A stretch of DNA of 64,000 bases from Streptomyces sp. HD (GTDB lineage Bacteria > Actinomycetota > Actinomycetes > Streptomycetales > Streptomycetaceae): positions 1-64,000 of the forward strand of contig NZ_JAQMYP010000008.1 of NCBI RefSeq assembly GCF_028369295.1, written 5' to 3'. Positions 18,923 through 28,016 of this stretch are shown here, one piece after another. The notes under the pieces were generated by a model, which saw only the letters and a list, made by a program, of their open reading frames with translations, had not been told where the DNA came from and made no database searches. The translations under genes and the position numbers were made by a program. The first letter of the stretch is position 1; each line of letters begins with the position of its first letter.

Positions 18923-19788
18923 CGGTCGGCCTCCCCCGCACCGTTACCCCCGACAGCGCCTCCAGCAGCGGCGCCACCACCGTCCGAGGCCGACGGCTTC
19001 ACCGCGCCACCGCCTCCGACACCACCCGCATCACCAGCACTGCCGGCACCACCCGTATCACCAGCACTGCCGGCACCACCCGTATCACCAGCACTGCCGG
19101 CACCACTTGCATCACCAGCACCGCTGGCACCCGCATCCGCATCCGCACCACCGGCACCCGGCCCACCAGCGCCCACACCCTCACTCCCCGGCGCCATCCC
19201 CGGCCCCCGAACCAACCCACTCTGCAGCGCTGCAGCCGACGGGCGTCCTGCTTCGCTTCCGTACCGCTCCCCCAGCGACTCCCGGGCGATCTTCTCCTGG
19301 AGTTTCAGGATTCCCTGGAGCAGGGCCTCGGGGCGTGGTGGGCAGCCCGGGACGTAGACGTCCACGGGGATGATCTGGTCGACGCCCTTGGTGACGGAGT
19401 AGGAGTCCCAGTACGGGCCGCCGCAGTTCGAGCAGGCGCCGAAGGAGATGACGTACTTCGGCTCGGGCATCTGTTCGTACAGGCGCTTCACGGCCGGGGC
19501 CATCTTGTCCGTCACCGTGCCGGACACCACCATCAGGTCCGCCTGGCGCGGGCCGGGGGCGAACGGGATCACGCCGAGGCGGATGAAGTCGTGGCGGGCC
19601 ATCGACGCGGCGATGAACTCGATCGCGCAGCAGGCCAGGCCGAAGTTGAAGACCCAGAGGGAGTAGCGGCGGCCCCAGTTGAGGATCACCTTCATCGGCT
19701 CGGGCGCGAGGCGGGCCAGCGCGCCCAGCCGCTTCGGCTCCGGCAGCAGAACGGGCTCCGGCGAATTCACTTCCGGCGTCACGTCCAT
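18919..19788 (-). CDS. nuoB: NADH-quinone oxidoreductase subunit B, second copy
   Basis: A 289-residue subunit holding cluster N2, the last iron-sulfur centre before quinone. Cluster ligands are visible: [10 protein letters not shown] (tandem Cys), [16 protein letters not shown] and VPGCPPRPE. The conserved part ends near residue 190. The remaining ~100 residues are a Gly/Ala/Asp-rich tail containing tandem GAGSAGDTG nonapeptides encoded by 27-bp repeats around 19020-19110. ATG at 19786-19788 was chosen because it overlaps the end of nuoA by 10 bases. Confidence 0.93.
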   Translation of the reverse strand: MDVTPEVNSPEPVLLPEPKRLGALARLAPEPMKVILNWGRRYSLWVFNFGLACCAIEFIAASMARHDFIRLGVIPFAPGPRQADLMVVSGTVTDKMAPAVKRLYEQMPEPKYVISFGACSNCGGPYWDSYSVTKGVDQIIPVDVYVPGCPPRPEALLQGILKLQEKIARESLGERYGSEAGRPSAAALQSGLVRGPGMAPGSEGVGAGGPGAGGADADAGASGAGDASGAGSAGDTGGAGSAGDTGGAGSAGDAGGVGGGGAVKPSASDGGGAAAGGAVGGNGAGEADR

Positions 19789-20201
19789 GCCAGAACGCCC
19801 TTCTTGTATGCGTAGAGCAGGCCCACGGCCAGGAAGCCGAGGAAGATGAACATCTCGACGAGCGTCGTCGCGCCGTAGCCGGGGTCGGCGAAGACCGTCG
19901 CCCAGGGGAACAGGAAGATCGAGTCGATGGCGAAGATCACGTACAGGAAGGCGTAGACGTAGTAGCGGACCTGGGTGTGGGCCCAGCCCTCGCCGACCGG
20001 GTCGACGCCGCACTCGTACGTCAGGAGTTTCTCGGGCGTGGGGACCACCGGACGCAGCAGACGGCCCGCGCCGAACGCGACGGCGACGAACAGCACGCCG
20101 ATGACTGCCAGCAGTCCGACGACCGAGTAGGACTGGAAGTAGTCCGCCGAGACGACGACGTAATGCGCATCCGCCGCGACGACGACGGTCTGTTCCGACA
20201 C
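19779..20201 (-). CDS. nuoA: NADH-quinone oxidoreductase subunit A, second copy
   Basis: A 140-residue three-helix membrane subunit with the conserved loop [44 protein letters not shown]. The GTG at 20199-20201 is preferred over longer options because GAGGGG lies 6-7 bases upstream. It is the first gene of the operon, so the promoter should lie in 20202-20513. Confidence 0.93.
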   Translation of the reverse strand: MSEQTVVVAADAHYVVVSADYFQSYSVVGLLAVIGVLFVAVAFGAGRLLRPVVPTPEKLLTYECGVDPVGEGWAHTQVRYYVYAFLYVIFAIDSIFLFPWATVFADPGYGATTLVEMFIFLGFLAVGLLYAYKKGVLAWT

Positions 20202-20513
20202 GTCCGCCCCTCGCTCCCTGACCTCGTGACCGATGCCCCAGGAACCGGCCCTAGGACCAGTGTCCTCCGACTTGTGATCTCGTGAACGCCGATGAGCGCC
20301 GATGAACACCGGTGTTCGACGATCTGTACGCACGGGAGTCTAGGCCCTGCTAAAGACACCGTAAGCAGCCCGTCACGCCTTGAGATCCCGTCGATATGCG
20401 GCGGCCCGGGAAGAGCGCGGCACCCGGCCGGGCCCGGGGGTGGGGATTTCCCCCGGAGACGGCGGCGGTCCGCCTCATGGCGCGGCGGCGCGGCGCGCGG
20501 CACGCTAGCCCAT
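20202..20513. promoter_or_regulatory. Divergent intergenic region between nuoA and the first kinase gene
   Basis: This 312-bp gap must hold promoters for the leftward nuo operon and the rightward kinase gene. The only clear structure is a perfect 14-bp palindrome GAACACCGGTGTTC at 20304-20317, preceded by the direct repeat CGCCGATGA (20287 and 20298). It does not match the Rex consensus known for nuo control in Streptomyces. No convincing -10/-35 pair was identified. Confidence 0.45.
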
Positions 20514-21722
20514 ATGACCGAACGCCCCAGCCCTTCACGGGACGCCTCCTGGCGCTCCGAAGCCGAGCAGCCACCGCTGCCGCCGGCCCGTTTCGCCTAC
20601 GAGCGGCACACCTGGAAGGAGATCGCGCATCTCCTGGCGAACCTTCCGTCGTCGCTGCTCGGCTTCGTCTACGTCGTGACGGTGCTGTCCACCGGTGCCT
20701 TTCTGACGGTGACGGTGATCGGGTTCCCGTTGCTCGCGGCCGGGCTGGTGGGCGCGCGGCAGCTGGGCAAGCTGGAGCGGGCACGCGCGCGTGCGCTGCT
20801 CGGGGTGCGGGTGGACGAGCCGAGTCCGCTGCCGTTGCGCGGCGGAAGGAACGGTTTCTTCCCGCAGCTGTGGCTGGCGCTGAAGGACCCGGTCGGCTGG
20901 CGCACGATCCTGTACGACTTCATTCGCCTCCCCTGGGGCATCCTCACCTTCGTCATCACGCTGACCTCGCTGTTCGTACTGTGGCCGGTGCTGCCGTTCA
21001 TCGCGCGGGGCCTCGCGAACGCGGACCGCGCGATGGTGCGCGGCCTGCTGTCGCCCTCCGACGAGCTGGAGCGCCGTATCGCCGAACTGGAGTCGGACCG
21101 GGGGGTCGTCGTGGATACGGCGGCGGCCGATCTGCGCCGCATCGAACGCGACCTGCACGACGGCGCCCAGGCCCGCCTGGTCAACCTCGCCATGGGACTG
21201 GGCCTGGCCAAGGAGAAGCTCCTGGAGGACCCCGACGCGGCGGCGGCCATGGTCGATGAGGCTCACGGCGAGGTGAAGCTCGCGCTCCAGGAGCTGCGCG
21301 ATCTCGCGCGCGGCATCCATCCGGCGGTCCTGACCGACCGCGGCCTGGACGCCGCCCTGTCGGCGGTCGCCTCGCGCTGCACGGTGCCGGTGAAGGTGAC
21401 CGTCGACCTGCAGTGCAGACCGGTCCAGGCCATCGAGGGCATCGCCTACTTCACCGTCTCCGAACTGCTGCAGAACATCAGCAAGCACAGTGGGGCCAAG
21501 ACCGCGTCGGTGGATGTGTGGCGGGTGAACGACCGGCTGCTGATCCAGGTGTGGGACAACGGCCGCGGCGGCGCACGCCTCGACGGCGGCACGGGCATGC
21601 GCGGGCTCGCCGACCGGCTGGACGCGGTGGACGGTCTGTTCGTCATCGAGTCACCGCAGGGCGGCCCCACCACGGTGACGGCCGAACTGCCCTGGCGGGA
21701 CCGCGCCGCCGAGAAGGGGTAG
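20514..21722 (+). CDS. Sensor histidine kinase (HisKA_3 / DesK type)
   Basis: A 402-residue membrane kinase. The N-terminal half is a putative sensor domain with two pairs of hydrophobic segments (about 45-80 and 145-170). Then comes the dimerisation box RIERDLHDGAQARLVNLAMG with the phospho-accepting His, and a HATPase domain with N-box ELLQNISKHS and G-box VWDNGRGGARLDGGTGMRGL. It would phosphorylate a NarL/LuxR-type regulator, most likely the one at 25156. The kinase core is nearly identical to its downstream neighbour. ATG at 20514 begins the conserved protein; no strong ribosome site is seen. Confidence 0.92.
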   Translation: MTERPSPSRDASWRSEAEQPPLPPARFAYERHTWKEIAHLLANLPSSLLGFVYVVTVLSTGAFLTVTVIGFPLLAAGLVGARQLGKLERARARALLGVRVDEPSPLPLRGGRNGFFPQLWLALKDPVGWRTILYDFIRLPWGILTFVITLTSLFVLWPVLPFIARGLANADRAMVRGLLSPSDELERRIAELESDRGVVVDTAAADLRRIERDLHDGAQARLVNLAMGLGLAKEKLLEDPDAAAAMVDEAHGEVKLALQELRDLARGIHPAVLTDRGLDAALSAVASRCTVPVKVTVDLQCRPVQAIEGIAYFTVSELLQNISKHSGAKTASVDVWRVNDRLLIQVWDNGRGGARLDGGTGMRGLADRLDAVDGLFVIESPQGGPTTVTAELPWRDRAAEKG

Positions 21723-21845
21723 GGAAAACCCCCCGTTCAAGACGCCGACGGCCTCCATGTCGGGCGCAGCCGCTCTCGGAGAGGGTGGAGATACGACGGC
21801 ACAGCCCCGACGGGGCTGACGGGACGAGGAGAACGGACGACGCCG

Positions 21846-23210
21846 ATGGCCACGGAGTACGGACAGGGCTACGGGCACGGGCTCGATTTCCCCGAGCGCG
21901 GCCTTCCCGAGCAGGGCGGTGAGCGTCGGCACCGGCTGCCGGCCGGGCTGCGGGCGCCGTTCGAGGCACGCAGCTGGCGCGAGTTCGGATATGTGCTGCT
22001 GAGCTTCCCGATCAGCCTCGTGCTGTTCGTGTACGCCATCACGATGGTGTCGCTGGGCGCCGGACTGCTGGTGACGTTCCTGGGCATCCCGGTGCTGGCG
22101 GCGGGCCTGGTCGGCTGCCGCGGCTTCGGGGCGCTGGAGCGGGCACGCGCGCGTGCGTTGCTGAAGCTGGAGGTGGCCGATCCGGAACCGCTGCGGATGC
22201 GCCGGCGCGGCTTCATGGCGTGGATGGGCGCCGTACTGAAGAGCGGCACGTCGTGGCGGGCCCTGCTGTACGCGGTCCTGCACTTCCCGTGGGCGGTGTT
22301 CTCCTTCGTCGTCGCCCTGAACTTCTGGGCGTACGGCTGGGTGCTGCTGACGTATCCGCTGTGGTTCTGGGTCTTCCCGGCCTGGGTCGGTCAGGACGGT
22401 ATTCAGCTGTACGGCGACGAGACCCACCACATCTATCTGGACAACCCCTTCGAGATCACGGTCACCGCGCTGGTGGGCCTTCTGTTCACGCTGGCCACGC
22501 CCTGGATCGTGCGGGCGCTGACGACGGTCGACCGGCTGCTGGTGCACGGCCTGCTCGGGCCGTCCCGGCTGGCCACGCGCGTGGTGGAGCTGGAGTCGGA
22601 CCGCGGTGTCGTGGTCGATACGGCCGCCGCCGACCTGCGCCGCATCGAGCGCGACCTGCACGACGGTGCCCAGGCCCGGCTGGTCAACCTCGCCATGGGG
22701 CTGGGCCTCGCCAAGGAGAAGCTCGCCGAGGACCCGCACGCCGCTGCCCGGATGGTCGACGAGGCGCACGGCGAGGTGAAGACGGCACTGCAGGAGCTGC
22801 GCGACCTCGCGCGCGGCATCCATCCGGCGGTCCTGACCGACCGCGGCCTGGACGCCGCCCTGTCGGCGGTGGCCTCGCGGTGCACGGTGCCGGTGGAGGT
22901 GCAGGTGGATCTGGAGGACCGGCCGGTGCCGGCGATCGAGGGGATCGCGTACTTCACGGTGTCGGAACTGCTCCAGAACATCAGCAAGCACTCGCGGGCC
23001 ACCTGGGCGGCCGTGGATGTGTGGCGCGTGGAGAACCGGCTGATGCTGCAGGTCGTGGACAACGGGATCGGCGGCGCGGACGTCTCCGGCGGCTCCGGGC
23101 TGGCGGGGCTCGCGGAGCGGCTGGACGCGGTGGACGGGATCCTGGTGGTGGACTCGCCGGTCGGGGGGCCCACCCGGGTCACGGCGGAGCTGCCCTGGCG
23201 GACTGTGTAG
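21846..23210 (+). CDS. Sensor histidine kinase, tandem paralogue
   Basis: A 454-residue paralogue of the preceding kinase. The same sensor-domain layout carries an added ~50-residue insertion (WAYGWVLLTYPLWFWVFPAWVGQDGIQLYGDETHHIY) between the second pair of membrane segments, probably an extracytoplasmic loop. H-box RDLHDGAQARLVNLAMG, N-box ELLQNISKHS and G-box VDNGIGGADVSGGSGLAGL are intact. DNA identity in the kinase core is far higher than in the sensor parts. A GAGGAGAACGGACGACGCCG leader gives a ribosome site before the ATG. Confidence 0.93.
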   Translation: MATEYGQGYGHGLDFPERGLPEQGGERRHRLPAGLRAPFEARSWREFGYVLLSFPISLVLFVYAITMVSLGAGLLVTFLGIPVLAAGLVGCRGFGALERARARALLKLEVADPEPLRMRRRGFMAWMGAVLKSGTSWRALLYAVLHFPWAVFSFVVALNFWAYGWVLLTYPLWFWVFPAWVGQDGIQLYGDETHHIYLDNPFEITVTALVGLLFTLATPWIVRALTTVDRLLVHGLLGPSRLATRVVELESDRGVVVDTAAADLRRIERDLHDGAQARLVNLAMGLGLAKEKLAEDPHAAARMVDEAHGEVKTALQELRDLARGIHPAVLTDRGLDAALSAVASRCTVPVEVQVDLEDRPVPAIEGIAYFTVSELLQNISKHSRATWAAVDVWRVENRLMLQVVDNGIGGADVSGGSGLAGLAERLDAVDGILVVDSPVGGPTRVTAELPWRTV

Positions 23211-23317
23211 TCCGGGGCCGCGTAGTTCGGGCCGCGTAGTTCGAGCTGTGCCGTTCGGGCCTCGTAGTTCGGGCTGTGCCGTTCGGGCTGTGCCGTTCGG
23301 GCCGCGTGGTTCTGGTC
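23205..23317. repeat. Degenerate 14-bp tandem repeats
   Basis: About eight units of a 14-bp sequence related to GCGTAGTTCGGGCC / GTGCCGTTCGGGCT run from the kinase stop codon to 23317 with exact 14-bp phasing from 23220. It looks like a minisatellite at the 3' end of the gene and not a hairpin terminator. Confidence 0.8.
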
Positions 23318-23381
23318 GCCTGATCGGCCGCGTGCTGGCACGCTGATCTGCGGTTTGCAGGCGGATCAGGGGGACGGTGCG

Positions 23382-25052
23382 TTGACCGGGCGCGGGATTC
23401 TGGGACGGATACGGGGGCGGGTGTACGGGCAGCGGGCCGAGGGGCCCCTGCCCGTTCCGCAGGTCGGTGACGGGGGTGCGGCGTCGGCGGGGGCCGCACC
23501 GGGGCGGCCGTTCGATCACCGGGTGCGGGTGCTCGTGGAGATACGGGACGACCCGGACGAGATCAGGCTGGCGGAAGAGCAGTTCGAGGGACGCGGCTGG
23601 CCGATCCGGGAGCCGAGGCCCGGTGAGGGACCGGCAGCAGGACAGACACCGTCCTACGTGGCCCGGGTGGTGGAGGTACGGCTGCTGGGGGCGCGGCGAG
23701 GGGCGGCCGCGCAGGCCACCTGGGAGCTGGAGCGGCTGGCCGGGCAGAGCGGGCTGGACGTGATCGCGCGGGAGGCCGCGCTGATGCGCCGGCCGGAGAC
23801 GCACAGCCGGGGCTGGGAAGTCGTACCGGTCCGGCCTCCCCTACGGGACAGGGTCCAGGCCGTGCTGAGGGACCGCCGATGGAGCCGGGAGGACCGGGCG
23901 AGCCGGGAGGGCCGAGCGAGTCGCGACAGTCGCGAGAACCGGCCGGAACGGTTCCTCTCCGTGCCTCAGGCCTCGCCACCCTCCACACCCGGCGCCGGCT
24001 CACCGGCCCCGGCACGTGACACCGGCTCACAGCCCACGACACCGAGTACCGGTGCACAATCCACGGCACCCAGGACCGGCTCACAATCCCCGCCAACGGG
24101 CACCGTCCCGCTCCCCACCACGCCGCCCACCGGCCCACAGCCCGCGACACCGGACATCCGCTCCCTGTCCACGGCACTCGACCCCCAGCCCCTCCGCGAG
24201 GGCGAGTACAGGCTGCGTCCCGTGGCCCCCCGGCCCTACAGACCTCCGTTGCTGCTGCTCGGCATCGGCGGTGCGGCGGGGGCGGGCCTCGGGGTAGTGA
24301 TCGACCGTTTCGGCGCCGCGCCGGAGAAGCCCGGATGGCCGCTGGTCGTCGGCCTCGCCGTCGCCCTCGCTCTGGCGTACGCGGTCGGCGGCTGGGGACT
24401 GCGGCACGCCGTCCTCTACTCCGCCGCCGTACGCCTCGCTCTGCCGTGGACGATTCCGCTGGCCGTGCCCGTGCTGCTCGCCGGTGTGCCGCGCATCGGC
24501 GGCATCGTCCAGAGCAAGTACCTCTCGCACTTCGGTCTCCCCGACGACACCGTCACGACCGACTGGTGGGATCTGCTGGGCGCCGGGGTCTTCCCCGCCA
24601 TGTGCGCGCTGGCCGGGTTCCTCCTGATCATGGGCACCGCGGGCTTCATCCACCGCGCGTACGCGCGGGCCGGGACGCGGTTCGCGGACACCATGCAGGT
24701 GGGCATCGCCTTCGGTTGCCTGGCCGCGCTGCTGCTGACCGTCGTCGCCGTGGGACGCGCCGACGCCCGGGCCGCCGCCGACCAGCGCGCCCTCGCCGCC
24801 GGCCGCACCCCCGACGACTTCCACGGCCTCGAATCCCACTTCGTCTGCATCCACCCCATCAGCGGTAAACCCCCGGTCTACGGCCCCCTCCCGCCCGCCA
24901 CCCGCCCCGTCGTGACCTTCGGCCCCCAGGGCGACCGCATCTCCCTGTGGGACCCGAAAACCGAACGCGCCCTGAGCATGCGCCTCGAAGACGCCTCCTT
25001 CGTTCCCGCGCGATTCGAGCTCGGGCGGGCAGGTTGTCCACAGGCCCGATAA
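23382..25052 (+). CDS. Membrane protein with Pro/Thr-rich linker, unknown function
   Basis: A 556-residue protein I do not recognise. Residues 1-170 are soluble, with a conserved-looking VRVLVEIRDDPDEIRLAEEQFEGRGWPI stretch. Residues about 190-270 are a Ser/Thr/Pro/Gly linker with imperfect repeats (TGSQPTTPSTGAQST). Five hydrophobic segments follow between about 290 and 465, and a C-terminal soluble domain contains a single Cys near each end. It sits between the kinases and the response regulator, so it may be part of the same signalling locus. I chose a TTG at 23382 because AGGGGGA lies 7 bases upstream; a TTG at 23355 is the alternative. Confidence 0.8.
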   Translation: MTGRGILGRIRGRVYGQRAEGPLPVPQVGDGGAASAGAAPGRPFDHRVRVLVEIRDDPDEIRLAEEQFEGRGWPIREPRPGEGPAAGQTPSYVARVVEVRLLGARRGAAAQATWELERLAGQSGLDVIAREAALMRRPETHSRGWEVVPVRPPLRDRVQAVLRDRRWSREDRASREGRASRDSRENRPERFLSVPQASPPSTPGAGSPAPARDTGSQPTTPSTGAQSTAPRTGSQSPPTGTVPLPTTPPTGPQPATPDIRSLSTALDPQPLREGEYRLRPVAPRPYRPPLLLLGIGGAAGAGLGVVIDRFGAAPEKPGWPLVVGLAVALALAYAVGGWGLRHAVLYSAAVRLALPWTIPLAVPVLLAGVPRIGGIVQSKYLSHFGLPDDTVTTDWWDLLGAGVFPAMCALAGFLLIMGTAGFIHRAYARAGTRFADTMQVGIAFGCLAALLLTVVAVGRADARAAADQRALAAGRTPDDFHGLESHFVCIHPISGKPPVYGPLPPATRPVVTFGPQGDRISLWDPKTERALSMRLEDASFVPARFELGRAGCPQAR

Positions 25053-25155
25053 GGAAGACCCGATCGCGGGATACTGAGGTCGCGAGGGACGACAGGGCCG
25101 GGGGACGCTCGGCCGAACACCAAGGCTCGGGGGGCCGGGGATCGTGGAGGACAGG

Positions 25156-25815
25156 GTGCGGGTGGTCATCGCCGAGGATTCGGTGCTGCTCAGGGAGGGA
25201 CTGACCCGGCTGTTGACCGACCGTGGGCATGAGGTCGTGGCGGGGGTCGGGGACGGAGATGCCCTGATCAAGACCATCACGGAGCTGGACGGACAGGACG
25301 AGCTGCCGGACGTGGTGGTCGCGGACGTACGGATGCCGCCCACGCACACGGACGAAGGGGTGCGGGCGGCCGTACAGCTGCGCAAGACACACCCCGGACT
25401 CGGGGTACTCGTCCTGTCGCAGTACGTGGAGGAGCGGTACGCCACGGAATTGCTGGCCGGGTCCAGCCGCGGGGTCGGCTATCTGCTGAAGGACCGCGTG
25501 GCGGAGGTTCGGGAGTTCGTGGACGCGGTCGTGCGGGTGGCCCAAGGGGGGACCGCCCTCGACCCGGAGGTCGTCGCCCAGCTGCTGGGCCGCAGCCGTA
25601 AGCAGGACGTCCTCGCGGGGCTGACCCCGAGAGAGCGGGAGGTCCTGGGGCTGATGGCCGAGGGGCGGACGAATTCCGCGATCGCCCGGCAGCTGGTGGT
25701 GAGCGACGGTGCCGTCGAGAAGCACGTCAGCAACATCTTCCTCAAGCTCGGCCTGTCCCCGAGCGACGGGGATCACCGGCGCGTGCTCGCGGTCCTCACC
25801 TATCTGAACTCCTGA
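25156..25815 (+). CDS. LuxR/NarL family response regulator
   Basis: A 219-residue two-component regulator. The receiver domain has the acidic pocket IAEDS, the phospho-acceptor Asp in VVVADVRMPP, and Lys in LLKDRV. The C-terminal LuxR-type helix-turn-helix is LTPREREVLGLMAEGRTNSAIARQLVVSDGAVEKHVSNIF. It is the only regulator near two NarL-type kinases and is probably shared by them. The GTG at 25156 is preferred because GGAGG lies 5 bases upstream; a GTG at 25144 in the same frame is possible. Confidence 0.93.
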   Translation: MRVVIAEDSVLLREGLTRLLTDRGHEVVAGVGDGDALIKTITELDGQDELPDVVVADVRMPPTHTDEGVRAAVQLRKTHPGLGVLVLSQYVEERYATELLAGSSRGVGYLLKDRVAEVREFVDAVVRVAQGGTALDPEVVAQLLGRSRKQDVLAGLTPREREVLGLMAEGRTNSAIARQLVVSDGAVEKHVSNIFLKLGLSPSDGDHRRVLAVLTYLNS

Positions 25816-26087
25816 CGGCCTGACCTCGTGTCAGTCAAATGGGTGACCACTTTCGCGGCACCCACCGAACAGGCGCGAACACGGCAACCGAACAAAGAGC
25901 AGGGAGCGTCTTCAAAAGCAGCGCCGGGGGGCGTGTAAATCATGACAAGTCAGGGTGGAGAGCCGTCTCAAATCCATGTCCGTCATGCGAATGGCCCGGG
26001 GAGGGCGACCTTTGCGGACGTAGGGTTGATCCTGGGAAGGCTTGCGGGAAGGCCGTGCCCAGACAGCCTCAAGGGAGGTCCAGTTCA
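25816..26087 (+). promoter_or_regulatory. Leader region of korAB
   Basis: A 272-bp gap with noticeably lower GC around 25840-25960 than its neighbours, consistent with a promoter region for korAB. No palindrome or riboswitch was recognised. AAGGGAGG at 26071-26078 is the ribosome site for korA. Confidence 0.4.
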
Positions 26088-28016
26088 GTGACCAGCCAGG
26101 TCAGTAGCCCAACGGAGCAGGCCGACGAAGCCGTCGTGGGAGAGCAGCGCAAACCGGCAGGGGCGAAGGATGTCCGCCGGCTGGACCGGGTGATCATTCG
26201 TTTCGCGGGGGACTCGGGCGACGGTATGCAGCTCACCGGCGACCGCTTCACCTCGGAAACAGCGACGTTCGGCAACGACCTGTCGACGCTGCCGAACTTC
26301 CCGGCGGAGATCCGGGCCCCCGCAGGCACCCTGCCGGGCGTGTCCTCGTTCCAGCTGCACTTCGCCGACCACGACATCCTGACCCCGGGCGACGCCCCGA
26401 ACGTGCTGGTCGCGATGAACCCGGCGGCGCTGAAGGCCAACATCGGCGACCTGCCGCGCGGTGCGGAGATCATCGTCAACACCGACGAGTTCACCAAACG
26501 GGCGATGCAGAAGGTGGGGTACGAAACCTCACCCCTGGAGGACGGCTCGCTCGACGGGTACAGCCTCCACCCGGTGCCGCTGACCACGCTGACCGTCGAG
26601 GCGCTGAAGGAGTTCGACCTCACCCGCAAGGAGGCCGAGCGCAGCAAGAACATGTTCGCGCTGGGCCTGCTGAGCTGGATGTACCACCGGCCGACCGAGG
26701 GCACCGAGAAGTTCCTGAAGTCGAAGTTCGCCAAGAAACCCGACATCGCGGCCGCCAACATCGCCGCCTTCCACGCGGGCTGGAACTTCGGGGAGACGAC
26801 CGAGGACTTCGCCGTCTCCTACGAGATCGCCCCGGCGACGACCGCCTTCCCGGTCGGCACCTACCGCAATATCTCCGGGAACCTCGCGCTGTCCTACGGA
26901 CTGGTCGCCGCGTCTCGCCAGGCGGACCTGCCGTTGTTCCTGGGCTCGTACCCGATCACCCCGGCCTCGGACATCCTGCACGAGCTGAGCAAGCACAAGA
27001 ACTTCGGCGTACGGACCTTCCAGGCCGAGGACGAGATCGCCGGCATCGGCGCCGCACTGGGCGCGGCCTTCGGCGGCTCGCTCGCGGTGACGACGACGTC
27101 CGGTCCCGGCGTGGCCCTGAAGTCGGAGACCATCGGGCTGGCCGTGTCGCTGGAGCTGCCGCTGCTGGTGATCGACATCCAGCGCGGCGGGCCCTCGACG
27201 GGGCTGCCGACCAAGACCGAGCAGGCGGACCTGCTGCAGGCGATGTTCGGCCGCAACGGCGAGGCCCCGGTGCCGATCATCGCCCCGTGCACCCCGGCCG
27301 ACTGCTTCGACGCCGCGCTGGAGGCGGCGCGGATCGCGCTGACGTACCGCACACCGGTGATGCTGCTGTCGGACGGCTATCTGGCCAACGGCTCCGAGCC
27401 CTGGCGGATCCCGGAGCTGGACGAGCTGCCGGATCTGACGGTGCAGTTCGCGCAGGGCCCGAATCACACCCTGGAGGACGGCAGCGAGGTCTTCTGGCCG
27501 TACAAGCGCGACCCGCAGACCCTCGCCCGGCCCTGGGCGATCCCGGGCACGCCCGGCCTGGAGCACCGCATCGGCGGCATCGAGAAGGAGGACGGCACGG
27601 GCAACATCTCGTATGCCCCGGCCAACCACGACTTCATGGTCCGCACCCGCCAGGCCAAGATCGACGGCATCGACGTGCCCGACCTGGAGGTCGACGACCC
27701 GCACGAGGCGAAGACGCTGGTGCTGGGCTGGGGATCGACGTACGGGCCGATCACGGCCGCGGTACGCCGTCTGCGCAACGCGGGCGAGTCGATCGCGCAG
27801 GCGCATCTACGCCATCTGAACCCGTTCCCGCGCAACCTGGGCGTGGTACTCGGGCGCTACGAGAAGGTGGTGATCCCCGAGATGAACCTCGGCCAGCTCG
27901 CCACCCTGGTCCGGGCGAAGTACCTGGTGGACGCCCACTCGTACAACCAGGTCAACGGCATGCCGTTCAAAGCGGAACAGCTTGCCAAGGCTCTCAAGGA
28001 GGCCATCGATGCCTGA
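26088..28016 (+). CDS. korA: 2-oxoacid:acceptor oxidoreductase, alpha subunit (KorA type)
   Basis: A 642-residue protein of fused gamma and alpha domains. The N-terminal gamma domain begins RFAGDSGDGMQLTGDRFTSETA, and the alpha domain starts near residue 280 with FLGSYPITPASDILHELSK. With KorB it oxidises a 2-oxoacid, most likely 2-oxoglutarate, to the acyl-CoA while reducing ferredoxin; actinobacteria use this as an alternative to 2-oxoglutarate dehydrogenase. The GTG at 26088 follows a strong ribosome site by 9 bases. The stop overlaps korB by 8 bases. Substrate is inferred from the family. Confidence 0.92.
   Translation: MTSQVSSPTEQADEAVVGEQRKPAGAKDVRRLDRVIIRFAGDSGDGMQLTGDRFTSETATFGNDLSTLPNFPAEIRAPAGTLPGVSSFQLHFADHDILTPGDAPNVLVAMNPAALKANIGDLPRGAEIIVNTDEFTKRAMQKVGYETSPLEDGSLDGYSLHPVPLTTLTVEALKEFDLTRKEAERSKNMFALGLLSWMYHRPTEGTEKFLKSKFAKKPDIAAANIAAFHAGWNFGETTEDFAVSYEIAPATTAFPVGTYRNISGNLALSYGLVAASRQADLPLFLGSYPITPASDILHELSKHKNFGVRTFQAEDEIAGIGAALGAAFGGSLAVTTTSGPGVALKSETIGLAVSLELPLLVIDIQRGGPSTGLPTKTEQADLLQAMFGRNGEAPVPIIAPCTPADCFDAALEAARIALTYRTPVMLLSDGYLANGSEPWRIPELDELPDLTVQFAQGPNHTLEDGSEVFWPYKRDPQTLARPWAIPGTPGLEHRIGGIEKEDGTGNISYAPANHDFMVRTRQAKIDGIDVPDLEVDDPHEAKTLVLGWGSTYGPITAAVRRLRNAGESIAQAHLRHLNPFPRNLGVVLGRYEKVVIPEMNLGQLATLVRAKYLVDAHSYNQVNGMPFKAEQLAKALKEAIDA

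Noticed and set aside
20304..20317. Palindrome considered as a Rex operator
   Set aside because: The known Rex pattern TGTGAAC-N3/4-TTCACA is not matched; kept only as an unassigned dyad.
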